From: Allorhizobium pseudoryzae
GTDB lineage: Bacteria > Pseudomonadota > Alphaproteobacteria > Rhizobiales > Rhizobiaceae
Assembly (NCBI RefSeq): GCF_011046245.1
Contig: NZ_CP049241.1
Span: 1,116,001 to 1,180,000 of the forward strand
Length of the DNA: 64,000 nucleotides
Reading direction: 5' to 3'
Part shown: one piece after another, positions 36,672 to 45,911 of the stretch
Position numbering within the stretch: the stretch's first letter is position 1
How the letters are laid out: each line of letters begins with the position of its first letter
Made by a program: the position numbers and the translations under genes
The notes under the pieces: generated by a model
What the model saw: only the letters and a program-made list of their open reading frames with translations
What the model was told of the DNA's origin: nothing
The model's database searches: none

Positions 36672-36683
36672 GTCCTCAAGGGA

Positions 36684-37343
36684 CTAGAGAGCAGACACCC
36701 GGTCGATCAGCGTCTTGGCCTGTTCGCCGTCCCAGGCGGCAGGCCCGTTCATCGATCCGATCAGACAACCCTCGCGGTTGATGACGAGGGTGACGGGCAG
36801 GCCGAAGGCGAGTCCCTCCTTCTTCAGCGCATTGAACACGCCCATCGAACTGTCGCGATAATAGGCGAGCCTGTGCACGCCGGTCTCCTCCAGGAAAGCC
36901 TTCGGCTTCTCGTCGCCGCCGGTATCGATGTTGATCGCCACCACCTCGAACCGGTCGCTGCCCTTGGCGGCCTGCAGGTTGTTGAGGGCCGGCATCTCCT
37001 CGCGGCAGGGCACGCACCAGGTGGCCCAGAGGTTCAGAAGCACCGTCTTGCCTTCGAAGTTCGACAGCGTCAGCGCGTCGCCGTCCGGCCCCTTGAAGGT
37101 GAGCGCCTGCAGCCGGCGGGGTGTATCGGCTCCCGTCAGCGCGGCAATATCGCCCTTGGCAAGTTCGGAAACGGTCTTTGCCTGCTGAACCGCGCCTTGG
37201 CACTGCGTTTCCGCCGTTTCAGCGGCATTGCCAGACGGGGTCGGCTTCACGTATACCGCCACGGCACCGGCAATGATGCCGGCGACGGCAGCAATCAGGA
37301 TCAGGCGGGCGGACGGCAGACCAAAGGGTCTCTTGTTCGGCAT
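36684..37343 (-). CDS. tlpA: Membrane-anchored thiol:disulfide interchange protein TlpA
   Basis: A periplasmic thioredoxin-like reductant, known in rhizobia for cytochrome oxidase maturation (ScoI and CoxB). The 219-residue protein has an N-terminal anchor (about 13-32), a Cys-containing linker (AETQCQGAV) and a thioredoxin fold with active-site WCVPC (Cys110 and Cys113) and a GLPVTLVI cis-Pro loop. Another Cys occurs in NREGCLIG. Its ATG at 37343 is 24 bases from the argH start on the opposite strand, so the two promoters must lie in each other's coding regions. Confidence 0.94.
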   Translation of the reverse strand: MPNKRPFGLPSARLILIAAVAGIIAGAVAVYVKPTPSGNAAETAETQCQGAVQQAKTVSELAKGDIAALTGADTPRRLQALTFKGPDGDALTLSNFEGKTVLLNLWATWCVPCREEMPALNNLQAAKGSDRFEVVAINIDTGGDEKPKAFLEETGVHRLAYYRDSSMGVFNALKKEGLAFGLPVTLVINREGCLIGSMNGPAAWDGEQAKTLIDRVSAL

Positions 37344-37367
37344 TTCAACACTCCAGGACGGATACTC

Positions 37368-38771
37368 ATGGCAGACGGCACGAAGGACCAGGCTTCCTCC
37401 AACCAGATGTGGGGCGGGCGCTTTGCCTCGGGACCGGACGCCATCATGGAGGAGATAAATGCCTCCATCGGCTTCGACAAGAAGCTCTACGCCCAGGATA
37501 TCCGCGGCTCAATCGCGCATGCCACCATGCTGGCGAAACAGGGCATCATTTCCGCCGAAGATAAAGACAAGATTGTCGAAGGCCTGAACACGATCCTGTC
37601 AGAAATCCAGGAAGGCCGTTTCGAGTTCTCCCGCAAGCTCGAAGACATCCACATGAACATCGAGGCGCGGCTCGCCACGCTGATCGGCCCCGCCGCCGGT
37701 CGCCTGCACACCGCCCGTTCGCGCAACGATCAGGTGGCGCTCGATTTCCGCCTCTGGGTCAAGGAAGAACTCGCCAAGAACGAGGCCATGCTAAGCGACC
37801 TGATCGCCGCCCTGCTTAACAAGGCGGAAGAGCATGCCGATACGGTCATGCCGGGCTTCACCCATCTGCAGACCGCCCAGCCGGTCACCTTCGGCCACCA
37901 CTGCATGGCCTATGTCGAAATGTTCGGCCGTGACCGTGCCCGTGTCCGCCACGCGATCGACCACCTGGACGAAAGCCCGATCGGCGCCGCAGCGCTCGCC
38001 GGCACCGGCTTTGCCATCGACCGTCACATGACCGCGCAGGCGCTCGGCTTCCGCGAACCGACCCGCAACTCGATCGACACCGTCTCCGACCGTGACTTTG
38101 CGCTCGAATTCCTGTCGGTCGCCGCCATCTGCGCCGTCCACCTGTCGCGTTTTGCCGAAGAGATCGTCATCTGGTCCACGCCGCAATTCGGTTTCATTCG
38201 CCTGTCGGATGCCTTTTCGACCGGCTCCTCGATCATGCCGCAGAAGAAGAACCCGGATGCCGCCGAACTGGTGCGCGCCAAGACCGGCCGCATCAACGGC
38301 TCGCTGGTGGCGCTTCTGACCGTGATGAAGGGTCTGCCGCTCGCCTATTCGAAGGACATGCAGGAAGACAAGGAACAGGTCTTCGATGCCGCCGAGAACC
38401 TGGAACTGGCGCTTGCCGCCATGGCCGGCATGGTGCGCGACATGACGGTACGCACCGACCGCATGCGCGCCGCCGCCGGCTCCGGTTATTCGACCGCCAC
38501 CGATCTTGCCGACTGGCTGGTGCGCGAGGCGGGCCTGCCGTTCCGCGACGCCCACCATGTGACCGGCCGCGCGGTTGCCATGGCGGAAGAGAAGGCCTGC
38601 GATCTTGCCGACCTGTCACTGTCCGACCTGCAGTCGATCCATGCTTCGATCACCGAGAAGGTGTTCGACGTGCTCTCCGTCGATGCGTCGGTCGCAAGCC
38701 GCGTCAGCTTTGGCGGCACGGCGCCGTCCGAAGTGCGCAAGCAGATTGCCTGGTGGCGGTCGCGCAACTGA
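37368..38771 (+). CDS. argH: Argininosuccinate lyase
   Basis: Final step of arginine synthesis, splitting argininosuccinate into arginine and fumarate. The 467-residue protein begins [19 protein letters not shown] and has the superfamily signature [12 protein letters not shown] near residue 285. Earlier motifs include [10 protein letters not shown] and [14 protein letters not shown] 37368 is chosen; the open frame runs further upstream but overlaps tlpA antisense. It is followed by a small lipoprotein and lysA, the standard order in Rhizobiales. Confidence 0.97.
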   Translation: MADGTKDQASSNQMWGGRFASGPDAIMEEINASIGFDKKLYAQDIRGSIAHATMLAKQGIISAEDKDKIVEGLNTILSEIQEGRFEFSRKLEDIHMNIEARLATLIGPAAGRLHTARSRNDQVALDFRLWVKEELAKNEAMLSDLIAALLNKAEEHADTVMPGFTHLQTAQPVTFGHHCMAYVEMFGRDRARVRHAIDHLDESPIGAAALAGTGFAIDRHMTAQALGFREPTRNSIDTVSDRDFALEFLSVAAICAVHLSRFAEEIVIWSTPQFGFIRLSDAFSTGSSIMPQKKNPDAAELVRAKTGRINGSLVALLTVMKGLPLAYSKDMQEDKEQVFDAAENLELALAAMAGMVRDMTVRTDRMRAAAGSGYSTATDLADWLVREAGLPFRDAHHVTGRAVAMAEEKACDLADLSLSDLQSIHASITEKVFDVLSVDASVASRVSFGGTAPSEVRKQIAWWRSRN

Positions 38772-38878
38772 TTTCATCACGAGAATTGACTGCACAAGCG
38801 GGCTGAACTTCGCTAAGAACAGGCAGCCCTCTTGCAGATAAAGGCCCCTGCCAAGGGCCATCCGATAAAGGAAGAAGA

Positions 38879-39073
38879 ATGTCGACCCTGCGCAACACTG
38901 CCCGCATCGCCATCGTGCTCTGCATTGCCGGTATCGCCGTCACCGGCTGTGGCCGCAAAGGGTCGCTCGACAAGCCGAGCACGCCGATCGACCAGCAGAA
39001 CGTGCGCAAAACGCCAGGCCACAAGAACCAGCCGGTCGCCGATCGCCCATTCCTTCTCGATCCGCTTCTCTAA
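38879..39073 (+). CDS. LptM-like small lipoprotein
   Basis: A 64-residue lipoprotein. The signal sequence MSTLRNTARIAIVLCIAGIA leads to a lipobox VTGC, and the mature peptide begins CGRKGSLDKP, the pattern of the LptM (YifL) family, which in E. coli assists assembly of the LPS-transport complex LptDE. AAAGGAAGAAG lies just upstream of ATG 38879. It sits between argH and lysA, where this small lipoprotein is usually found, and is often missed in annotation. Confidence 0.88.
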   Translation: MSTLRNTARIAIVLCIAGIAVTGCGRKGSLDKPSTPIDQQNVRKTPGHKNQPVADRPFLLDPLL

Positions 39074-39088
39074 GCCGAGCACGCCCCC

Positions 39089-40357
39089 GTGAACCATTTC
39101 CAGTATATCGACGGCGTTCTGCACGCCGAAAACGTTGCCATTCCCGAGATCGCCAAGGCGGTCGGCACGCCCTTCTACTGCTATTCGACGGCCACGCTGG
39201 AGCGGCACTACCGCGTCTTCTCGGAAGCCTTTTCTGATGTCGATGCCATGGTCTGCTATGCCATGAAGGCAAATTCCAACCAGGCGGTGCTGAAGACGCT
39301 CGGTCGTCTGGGGGCCGGCGTGGACGTGGTCTCCGGCGGTGAGCTGCGCCGGGCGCTGGCGGCGGGTATCCCGGCAAACCGCATCATGTTCTCCGGCGTC
39401 GGCAAGACACCGGCGGAAATGGATCTGGCGCTGGACGTCGGCATCTACTGCTTCAACGTCGAATCCGAGCCGGAACTGGAAATCCTCAACCTTCGCGCCG
39501 AGAAGATGGGCAGGAAGGCGCATGTCTCCTTCCGCATCAATCCGGATGTCGATGCCCGCACCCATGCGAAGATCTCCACCGGCAAGAAGGAAAACAAGTT
39601 CGGCATTTCCTATGAGCGCGCACGGGCCGTCTACGCCCATGCGGCGACGCTGCCCGGCATCCATATCAGCGGCATCGACATGCATATCGGCAGCCAGATC
39701 GTCGAACTGCAGCCCTTCGAGGATGCCTTCCGCCTGCTGCGCGAACTGGTGGAAACCCTGCGCGGCGATGGCCACACGATCGACCACGTCGATATCGGCG
39801 GTGGCCTCGGCATCCCTTACAAGGATGACAACACGCCCCCGCCGCTCCCGGATGCCTATGCCCATATCGTCAAGGCGCAATTGAGAAGCCTCAACTGTAA
39901 GATCGTCACGGAACCGGGCCGGCTGATCGTCGGCAATGCCGGCATCCTGGTGACAGAAGTCCTCTTCGTGAAGGACGCCGGCGACAAGACCTTCGTCATC
40001 GTCGATGGCGCGATGAACGACCTGATCCGTCCGACGCTCTACGAGGCCTATCACGCCATCCGCCCCGTCGTGCTGCCGGCCACGGATACGCCCCGCATCA
40101 AGGCCGACGTGGTTGGCCCCGTCTGCGAAACCGGCGACTATCTGGCGCTTGACCGTGAGATGGCGCGTCCTGCGGCGGGAGACCTGTTCGCCGTCGCCTC
40201 TGCCGGGGCCTATGGCGCCGTTCAGGCCGGCACCTACAATTCGCGGCTGCTGATTCCCGAAGTTTTGGTGAAGGGCGATGAATTCCACGTCATTCGTCCG
40301 CGCACGACCTATGAGGAATTGATCGGGCTCGATTCCCTTCCCGATTGGCTGGCGTGA
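39089..40357 (+). CDS. lysA: Diaminopimelate decarboxylase
   Basis: PLP-dependent enzyme making lysine from meso-diaminopimelate. The 422-residue protein has the PLP lysine in CYAMKAN (Lys60), the HIGSQI segment, GGGLGIPY and, near the C-terminus, the substrate Cys region GPVCETGDYLA. GTG 39089 lies 15 bases after the lipoprotein stop, so the two are probably co-transcribed. A hairpin at 40423-40443 follows. Confidence 0.96.
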   Translation: MNHFQYIDGVLHAENVAIPEIAKAVGTPFYCYSTATLERHYRVFSEAFSDVDAMVCYAMKANSNQAVLKTLGRLGAGVDVVSGGELRRALAAGIPANRIMFSGVGKTPAEMDLALDVGIYCFNVESEPELEILNLRAEKMGRKAHVSFRINPDVDARTHAKISTGKKENKFGISYERARAVYAHAATLPGIHISGIDMHIGSQIVELQPFEDAFRLLRELVETLRGDGHTIDHVDIGGGLGIPYKDDNTPPPLPDAYAHIVKAQLRSLNCKIVTEPGRLIVGNAGILVTEVLFVKDAGDKTFVIVDGAMNDLIRPTLYEAYHAIRPVVLPATDTPRIKADVVGPVCETGDYLALDREMARPAAGDLFAVASAGAYGAVQAGTYNSRLLIPEVLVKGDEFHVIRPRTTYEELIGLDSLPDWLA

Positions 40358-40422
40358 GCCCGCCAGACCTGGTTCTGCCGGTCCATTAGCATTCACATTT
40401 CAGCGAAACCGCCAGAAAGCGG

Positions 40423-40443
40423 GGGCAAACCGGAAGGTTGCCC
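40423..40443 (+). terminator. Possible terminator after lysA
   Basis: An 8-bp stem with one bulged A and a GGAA loop lies 65 bases after the lysA stop and about 100 bases before the next gene. The following T-run is poor. Confidence 0.35.
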
Positions 40444-40539
40444 TCGTCTTCGCCACAAACACTGGTATCCTGTCACGCATCGGTTCGCGCAATGCGACGC
40501 CGGTCACGGTTGACGCCGCCACCACAGGAGACGGACCGC

Positions 40540-43251
40540 ATGAGCCTCATTCGCAAGGGCGCCTTCGACGCGCATCCCGCACTCGCGCGTCGCGTGGCGC
40601 TCAAACGATCGCTGGCCCGGTTCGTGCTGTTCCTGGAGCGGCTGGCGCCGCTGATGCTGGCACCTCTGGCGGTCATCGCCCTGTTTCTCGCCACCGCCTG
40701 GTTCGGCCTGTTCCGGCAGATGCCGGACCTGATGCGCTGGATCGCCTTCGGTCTTTTCGTCTTCGCCTTCCTCTCCTCCATCCTGCCGCTCGGCCGCCTG
40801 CGCTGGCCGACGCCGCCGGAGGCCGACCGCCTGCTGGAGGAGCGCAACAACCTGCCGCACCAGCCGGTGACCGTGCAGGAGGAAGAGCCGGCCTTCGATA
40901 CGCCGATCGCCCGCGCGCTCTGGAAGGAGCACCAGCTGCGCATGGCGCGCCGCATTGCAGCGCTCGATGCCGGCCTGCCGAAACCGGATATCGCCCGCCA
41001 TGACCGCTTTGCGCTGCGCGCCATTCCGGCCCTGCTTCTCGCGGCCGCCTTCGGCTTTTCCTATTCCAATGGCGGCGGCAGCACCACGGACGTGCTGCAG
41101 CCCTCGACACCCGCCGCACGGGTCAATCCCGATCTGCGCGTCGATGCCTGGCTGACCCCGCCCCCCTATACAGCGCGCGCGCCGATCTTCCTGACGGGCC
41201 GGGAAGCCCCGGTGACCGGCGGGGTGCAGATCCCGCAGTTTTCCGAGCTCACCATTCGCGTCACGGGTGGCGAAGGGGACGAAGCCGTCACCTTTGCGCC
41301 GCTCGAAGGCGGACCGGCGGCCACGCTTGCATCGGAGGAGGCGCGTGCCGCCGTGGCATCGGCGGACCAGGCAGCCGCCGGTCAGACGGCCCCGACCGCA
41401 GCCGCAGCCCCGCAGGTTGCCGCGCGTGCGGAAGGCCAGCCCTTGGCCCCCCGCACCTACAAGATGAAGGTCAACGAAAGCGGCGACCTGACGGTCAACG
41501 GCCAGCAGTGGATGTTTGATGTCATCCCCGACCGCGCACCGGAAATCGCCTTCGACAAGCAGCCGCGCCGCGCCGTGAACGGTGCGCTGGAGATCGGCTT
41601 CACCGGCAAGGACGATTACGGCATCCAGCGCGCCTTCGCCCTGATCGAACCGGCGGAAAAGCAGGCAGAGGGCGCGACACCTCTCTATCCGCTGCCGGAG
41701 TACAAGCTCGACCTGCCGCGGCAGAATGCCCGCGACGTGAAGGGCACGACGAGCCGCAACCTCACCGAACACCCGCTGTCCGGCACGCGCGTCAAGATCA
41801 CGCTGGTGGCAACCGACGGCGCCGGCCAGGAAGGCCGCAGCCAGCCGCTGGAAATGGTGCTTCCCGCCCGCCGTTTCGTCGAACCGCTCGCCGCCTCCGT
41901 TGCCGAACAGCGGCAGGTCTTTGCGCTCGACACGCGCCAGATGCCGCGTGCGGTCGCGCTCAACGAAGCGCTTGCCATCCGCCCGGATGAGACCATCCCA
42001 AACCTCAGCCATTTCCTGCTGATCCGCTCCGCCTTGGAGCGCATGAAGCTTGCCCGCAACGAGGAACAGTTGAAGGATACCGCGGATTATCTCTGGGAAA
42101 TCGCGCTTGGCATCGAGGACGGCGGGCTGTCGCTTGCCGAACGCCGCCTGCGCGATGCGCAGGAGGCTCTGTCGGAAGCGCTGGAAAACGGTGCCTCCGA
42201 CCAAGAAATCGCCAAGCTCATGCAGGAATTGCGCGAGGCGATGCAGAACTTCATGTCGGAACTGGCGCAGCGCATGCAGAACATGCCGCAGTCCCAGCAG
42301 AACGCGCAGGCGCAGAACGTCATCCGCCAGCGCGACCTGCAGAACATGATGGACCAGATCGAGAACCTTGCCCGATCCGGCAATCGCGACGCCGCGCAGC
42401 AGATGCTGTCCGAACTGCAGCGCATGATGAACAACCTGCAGGCCGGCCGCATGCAGCGCCCGCAGCAGGGGCAGCAGCAGAACAGCCAGATGCGCCAGCA
42501 AATCGACAAGCTCGGCGAGATCATGCAGGAACAGCAGCGGCTGATGGACCAGACCTTCCAGCTGAACCAGGCGTTGCGCGACCGCATGCAGCGCGGCAAC
42601 CCCAACCAGCCCTACAATCAGGGCCAGCAGCAACAGGGTCAACAGCAGCCGGGCCAGCAAGGCCAGCAGCAGCAGGGCCAGCAGGGTCAACAGGGCCAGC
42701 AGGGGCAGACCCCGACGGACCAGATGACCGCCGAGCAGTTGCGTGAGGCGCTGAAGAACCTGCGCGCCCAGCAGGAAGGGCTCGGCAAGAAACTGCAGGA
42801 ACTGCAGCAGGGGCTCAAGGATCTCGGCATGGACCCCGGCCAGGGCTTTGGCGAAGCCGGTCGCGAGATGGGCAATGCCGGCCAGGCGCTTGGCCAGGGC
42901 CAGGGTGACCAGGCGGTCCAGGGCCAGGGCAATGCGTTGAACGCGCTGCGCCAGGGCGCCCAGAGCATGATGCAGCAGATGATGCAGGCCATGCAGCAGG
43001 GCCAGGGCCAGCAGCCGGGTCAGGGACCGGGCCAGGGCATGGCGAACGATGGCGGACAGAACGGTCGTGATCCGCTTGGTCGTCCGCGCGCCACGTCAGG
43101 TCCGGAATTCGGCGATCAGGTCAAGGTGCCGGACGAGATCGACGTGCAGCGCGCCCGCGAGATCCTGGAGGCGATCCGCGAAAAGCTCGGCAACGCCCTG
43201 TCGGGAGAAGCAGAGCGGCGTTATCTCGAACGCCTGCTCGATATCCGGTGA
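40540..43251 (+). CDS. DUF4175 (TIGR02302-type) membrane protein with Gln/Gly-rich region
   Basis: A 903-residue protein typical of alphaproteobacteria and often located beside lysA. Three membrane helices lie in the first 180 residues (about 28-55, 63-82 and 160-180). A large extracytoplasmic region then shows beta-rich segments (LTPPPYTARAPIFLTG) and long helical stretches. Between about 610 and 870 the sequence is extremely rich in Gln, Met and Gly (QQGQQ- and GQG-type runs). ATG 40540 has AGGAG nine bases upstream. Its role is unknown; an envelope function is likely from topology. Confidence 0.9.
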   Translation: MSLIRKGAFDAHPALARRVALKRSLARFVLFLERLAPLMLAPLAVIALFLATAWFGLFRQMPDLMRWIAFGLFVFAFLSSILPLGRLRWPTPPEADRLLEERNNLPHQPVTVQEEEPAFDTPIARALWKEHQLRMARRIAALDAGLPKPDIARHDRFALRAIPALLLAAAFGFSYSNGGGSTTDVLQPSTPAARVNPDLRVDAWLTPPPYTARAPIFLTGREAPVTGGVQIPQFSELTIRVTGGEGDEAVTFAPLEGGPAATLASEEARAAVASADQAAAGQTAPTAAAAPQVAARAEGQPLAPRTYKMKVNESGDLTVNGQQWMFDVIPDRAPEIAFDKQPRRAVNGALEIGFTGKDDYGIQRAFALIEPAEKQAEGATPLYPLPEYKLDLPRQNARDVKGTTSRNLTEHPLSGTRVKITLVATDGAGQEGRSQPLEMVLPARRFVEPLAASVAEQRQVFALDTRQMPRAVALNEALAIRPDETIPNLSHFLLIRSALERMKLARNEEQLKDTADYLWEIALGIEDGGLSLAERRLRDAQEALSEALENGASDQEIAKLMQELREAMQNFMSELAQRMQNMPQSQQNAQAQNVIRQRDLQNMMDQIENLARSGNRDAAQQMLSELQRMMNNLQAGRMQRPQQGQQQNSQMRQQIDKLGEIMQEQQRLMDQTFQLNQALRDRMQRGNPNQPYNQGQQQQGQQQPGQQGQQQQGQQGQQGQQGQTPTDQMTAEQLREALKNLRAQQEGLGKKLQELQQGLKDLGMDPGQGFGEAGREMGNAGQALGQGQGDQAVQGQGNALNALRQGAQSMMQQMMQAMQQGQGQQPGQGPGQGMANDGGQNGRDPLGRPRATSGPEFGDQVKVPDEIDVQRAREILEAIREKLGNALSGEAERRYLERLLDIR

Positions 43252-43263
43252 TCCGGAACATGC

Positions 43264-43286
43264 GAAGGCCGCGCCAGGCGGCCTTC
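43264..43286. terminator. Hairpin between convergent DUF4175 and response-regulator genes
   Basis: A perfect 9-bp stem (43264-43272 with 43278-43286) with a 5-base loop lies in the 39-base gap between stop codons. T-runs are weak on both sides. Confidence 0.6.
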
Positions 43287-43290
43287 AGGA

Positions 43291-43665
43291 TCAGGCGGCC
43301 TTCGGGGCCGCCGTCAGGGCCTGGGCCACGGCCCGGCGAATATCAGGAAGCGCAAACGGCTTGTCCACCACGTCGATGATCTTCGCCATCAGGTCGTCCG
43401 CACGCTCGCGCTGCTCGGCATAGCCGGTCATCAGCAGGATCTTCAGGTCCGGATACTGGGCCGCCGCGCGGTGCGCCAGTTCGATGCCATCCATCACCGG
43501 CATGCGGATATCGGACAGCAGAAGATCGAACTGGTCCTCCTCGAGAAGCTGCAGCCCCTCGGCACCATCCGCTGCTTCCTGGGTGTCATGGCCATCCAGG
43601 CGCAGAGCACGCGCCACGAATGAGCGCAGCGAATCTTCGTCCTCGGTGATCAGGATCTTGGCCAT
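43291..43665 (-). CDS. Single-domain response regulator (CpdR-like)
   Basis: A 124-residue stand-alone receiver with no output domain. The phosphoacceptor is Asp52 in LLSDIRMPVMDG; the acid pair is in TEDED, the Thr switch in LLMTGYAE and the conserved Lys in VVDKPF (Lys102). It resembles the CpdR group of alphaproteobacteria, which as unphosphorylated protein directs ClpXP to cell-cycle substrates; I cannot tell CpdR from other single-domain receivers by eye. It is downstream of hpt on the minus strand. Confidence 0.9.
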   Translation of the reverse strand: MAKILITEDEDSLRSFVARALRLDGHDTQEAADGAEGLQLLEEDQFDLLLSDIRMPVMDGIELAHRAAAQYPDLKILLMTGYAEQRERADDLMAKIIDVVDKPFALPDIRRAVAQALTAAPKAA

Positions 43666-43743
43666 GGTGAATCGGTACTCCGTGCATCAAATCGGGACCC
43701 AACTGACCAGTATTTCCTTTGCGAGGAGTAAACATTCACCGAG

Positions 43744-43770
43744 ACGGGGCTGGCATGGTTAACGCCCCGT
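43744..43770 (-). repeat. Hairpin downstream of hpt
   Basis: Perfect 7-bp arms (43744-43750 and 43764-43770) enclose 13 bases containing GTTAACC, 14 bases past the hpt stop. Without a T-run it is at best a weak terminator. Confidence 0.45.
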
Positions 43771-43783
43771 CACCGGTTTCCGA

Positions 43784-44338
43784 TTATGATTCAGATTGAA
43801 CATCACCGGTGACGACCCCGACAAAGGGCAGTTCACGGAAGGCATAGGCCACGTCCATGCCGTAACCCACGACGAAATAATCCGGGCACTCGAACCCAAC
43901 ATAGTCCGCTTCCAGCTCTTCCTTGCGCTTGACGCTCTTGTCGAGCAGCACGGCAAGCGTCACGTGGCGGGCGCCACGTTCGTAGAGCAGTTCCTTGGCG
44001 AATTTCAGCGTGCGGCCCGATTCCAGGATGTCGTCGATCAGCAGGACGTCGCGATCCTTGACGGAAGAATCGATGTCCTTGACGATTCTAACGCCCTGCG
44101 ACACCGTCCCGGCGCCGTAGCTGGAGAGCGTGATGAACTCCACTTCCGGCGCAAGACCCGTCTCGTGCAGGGCACGCAGCAGATCGGCCGCGAAGATGAA
44201 CGAGCCCTTGAGCACGGCAATCACCAGCAGGTCCTTCGTCGGACCGGCAGCAATCTGCTCGGCCAGGCTGCGGTTGCGCTCGGCAATCTGTTCGGCGGTG
44301 AAAAGCGGCTCGATGATCTTGCCGCGCACGATGGGCAT
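43784..44338 (-). CDS. hpt: Hypoxanthine phosphoribosyltransferase
   Basis: Purine salvage enzyme converting hypoxanthine (or guanine) and PRPP to nucleotides. The 184-residue protein has the flexible loop LSSYGAGT, the PRPP motif VLLIDDILESGRT near residue 100 and a Lys-containing purine-binding segment (LLDKSVKRK) plus YFVVGYGMD. ATG 44338 is seven bases after GGAG. It is separated from a membrane-protein gene upstream by 39 bases. Confidence 0.93.
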   Translation of the reverse strand: MPIVRGKIIEPLFTAEQIAERNRSLAEQIAAGPTKDLLVIAVLKGSFIFAADLLRALHETGLAPEVEFITLSSYGAGTVSQGVRIVKDIDSSVKDRDVLLIDDILESGRTLKFAKELLYERGARHVTLAVLLDKSVKRKEELEADYVGFECPDYFVVGYGMDVAYAFRELPFVGVVTGDVQSES

Positions 44339-44377
44339 GGGCGTCTCCAAATGTCTTGAAGACCCGCGATAGCACAA

Positions 44378-45049
44378 TCAGGAGGCTGTGGCACCCGTCT
44401 CGGCAAACGAAAGGCGAAGCTGTGGATTCTTGCCGCCGGGATGCGGGATCTTGGCCGTGAACCCCCGGCTGTGATCATGTGCCAGGTCGCTGATCGGGAG
44501 CGCAATGAGTGTGGAGGCCACCGGCATTCCATCGACCAGGATGTCGGCGCGGATCGGCGGAACCTCGATGCGGGCGCCCGCGCGGTTTTCGACAATGCCG
44601 TTGATCACCAGAACACGCAGGCCATCGGCATCCTGCGGCGTCAGCGTCACATGGGTAATGTCGAGCCCGGCCGCCTGGGCGGGATCGCTGCCAGCACCGG
44701 CGACGAGCGAAAATCCACCAGCAAGCCCGAAGACGACGATGAAGACGAAGGCAACGAGGGCGGAGAAGAAATCCGCCGACATGCGCATCAGAAGCGCCTC
44801 GAAGCGCGAAAGCAGCCTTTGCAGGAGCGAAGGTGCCGCCTCCGCCACCCGCATGGCAGGCTTCGGCTGCCTCTTTCGATTGTCGTTCTGGAAACGCTGG
44901 GTTCGAGTGTCCTCGCGCACCGTCACGAAATGCGCGTCTTCCACATCGGCTCTTGCCGGCATCCGCACTGGCCGGTTCGATCCGATCGCCTCGGGCGGCA
45001 GAATATCGTAAGCGGCGGCATTGTCACGGCGCGAGCGAAAGGCGTGCAT
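44378..45049 (-). CDS. Single-pass membrane protein, C-terminal DUF3426-like domain
   Basis: A 223-residue protein I can only partly place. A cytosolic, basic N-terminal half (MHAFRSRRDNAAAYDILPP...) ends at a membrane helix near residues 97-118 (FFSALVAFVFIVVFGLAGG). The exterior domain LDITHVTLTPQDADGLRVLVINGIVEN... resembles the DUF3426 fold of zinc-ribbon proteins, but no zinc ribbon is present. It is divergent from ftsE with a 202-base gap, a neighbourhood conserved in Rhizobiales. ATG 45049 is preceded by GGGAGGGAG. Confidence 0.8.
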   Translation of the reverse strand: MHAFRSRRDNAAAYDILPPEAIGSNRPVRMPARADVEDAHFVTVREDTRTQRFQNDNRKRQPKPAMRVAEAAPSLLQRLLSRFEALLMRMSADFFSALVAFVFIVVFGLAGGFSLVAGAGSDPAQAAGLDITHVTLTPQDADGLRVLVINGIVENRAGARIEVPPIRADILVDGMPVASTLIALPISDLAHDHSRGFTAKIPHPGGKNPQLRLSFAETGATAS

Positions 45050-45151
45050 CGGATCTTCTCCCTCCCCCGCCGTGAAGCCACGGGAAACGGGGGCATTGCA
45101 ACGAATCCCGCTCAGTCGTAAATTTAATTGGTTAATGCTTCGCAAATCCGG

Positions 45152-45175
45152 CCCGGAAACCGCCTGCTTTCCGGG
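45152..45175. repeat. Inverted repeat in the ftsE upstream region
   Basis: Perfect 8-bp arms (45152-45159 and 45168-45175) flank 8 bases, about 76 bases before ftsE. The region also has AT-rich sequence near 45120-45136 that may hold the divergent promoters. Confidence 0.45.
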
Positions 45176-45251
45176 GGATGATTCAGCATCCGTCAACCCT
45201 TGCCGTTTACCAACGGTCGCAGAATGACCACCCAAAGGACTGGACGACGCG

Positions 45252-45911
45252 TTGATCCACTTTGAAAATGTCGGCTTGCGATATGGGATGGGGCCGGAAA
45301 TCCTGCGCGACCTCACCTTCGATATTCCGGGGCGATCCTTCCAGTTTCTCACCGGTCCCTCCGGTGCCGGAAAGACGACATTGCTGCGCCTTCTCTTCAT
45401 GTCGCTGCAGCCGACGCGCGGCCTGATCCGCATGTTCGACCGCGACCTGTCGCAGATCCCGCGGGCGGAACTGCCCATGCTGCGCCGGCGTGTCGGCATC
45501 GTCTTTCAGGATTTCCGCCTGCTCGATCATCTGACCACCTACGAGAATGTCGCTCTGCCGCTGCGCGTGCGCGGCAAAGAGGAGAGCACCTATCGCAACG
45601 ACGTGATCGAACTTCTGAAATGGGTTGGGCTCGGCGAACGCATCAACGTGCTGCCGGCAGTGCTGTCCGGCGGCGAAAAACAGCGTGCCGCCATTGCCCG
45701 CGCCCTGATGGACCGTCCCGAAATCCTGCTCGCCGACGAACCGACGGGCAATGTCGATCCGCCCATGGCACGGCGGCTCCTGAACCTCTTTCTGGAACTC
45801 AACCGGCTGGGAACGGCCGTCGTGATTGCCACCCACGATCTGGCGCTGATGGACCAGATCGATGCAAGGCGCATGATCCTCACCGATGGGCGGCTCGATA
45901 TCTATGAATGA
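45252..45911 (+). CDS. ftsE: Cell division ATP-binding protein FtsE
   Basis: ABC-type ATPase that with FtsX activates cell-wall hydrolases at the septum. The 219-residue protein has Walker A GPSGAGKT at 35-42, signature LSGGEKQR at 138-145, Walker B ILLADEP at 158-164 and an H-loop His in ATHDLAL. It starts at TTG 45252, an uncommon codon; the nearest ribosome-binding sequence (AAAGGA) is 12 bases away, which predicts low translation. The ftsX ATG begins eight bases before its stop codon. Confidence 0.96.
   Translation: MIHFENVGLRYGMGPEILRDLTFDIPGRSFQFLTGPSGAGKTTLLRLLFMSLQPTRGLIRMFDRDLSQIPRAELPMLRRRVGIVFQDFRLLDHLTTYENVALPLRVRGKEESTYRNDVIELLKWVGLGERINVLPAVLSGGEKQRAAIARALMDRPEILLADEPTGNVDPPMARRLLNLFLELNRLGTAVVIATHDLALMDQIDARRMILTDGRLDIYE

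Noticed and set aside
45120..45136. TTAA half-sites before ftsE as a CtrA box
   Set aside because: The half-sites are only four bases apart instead of seven.
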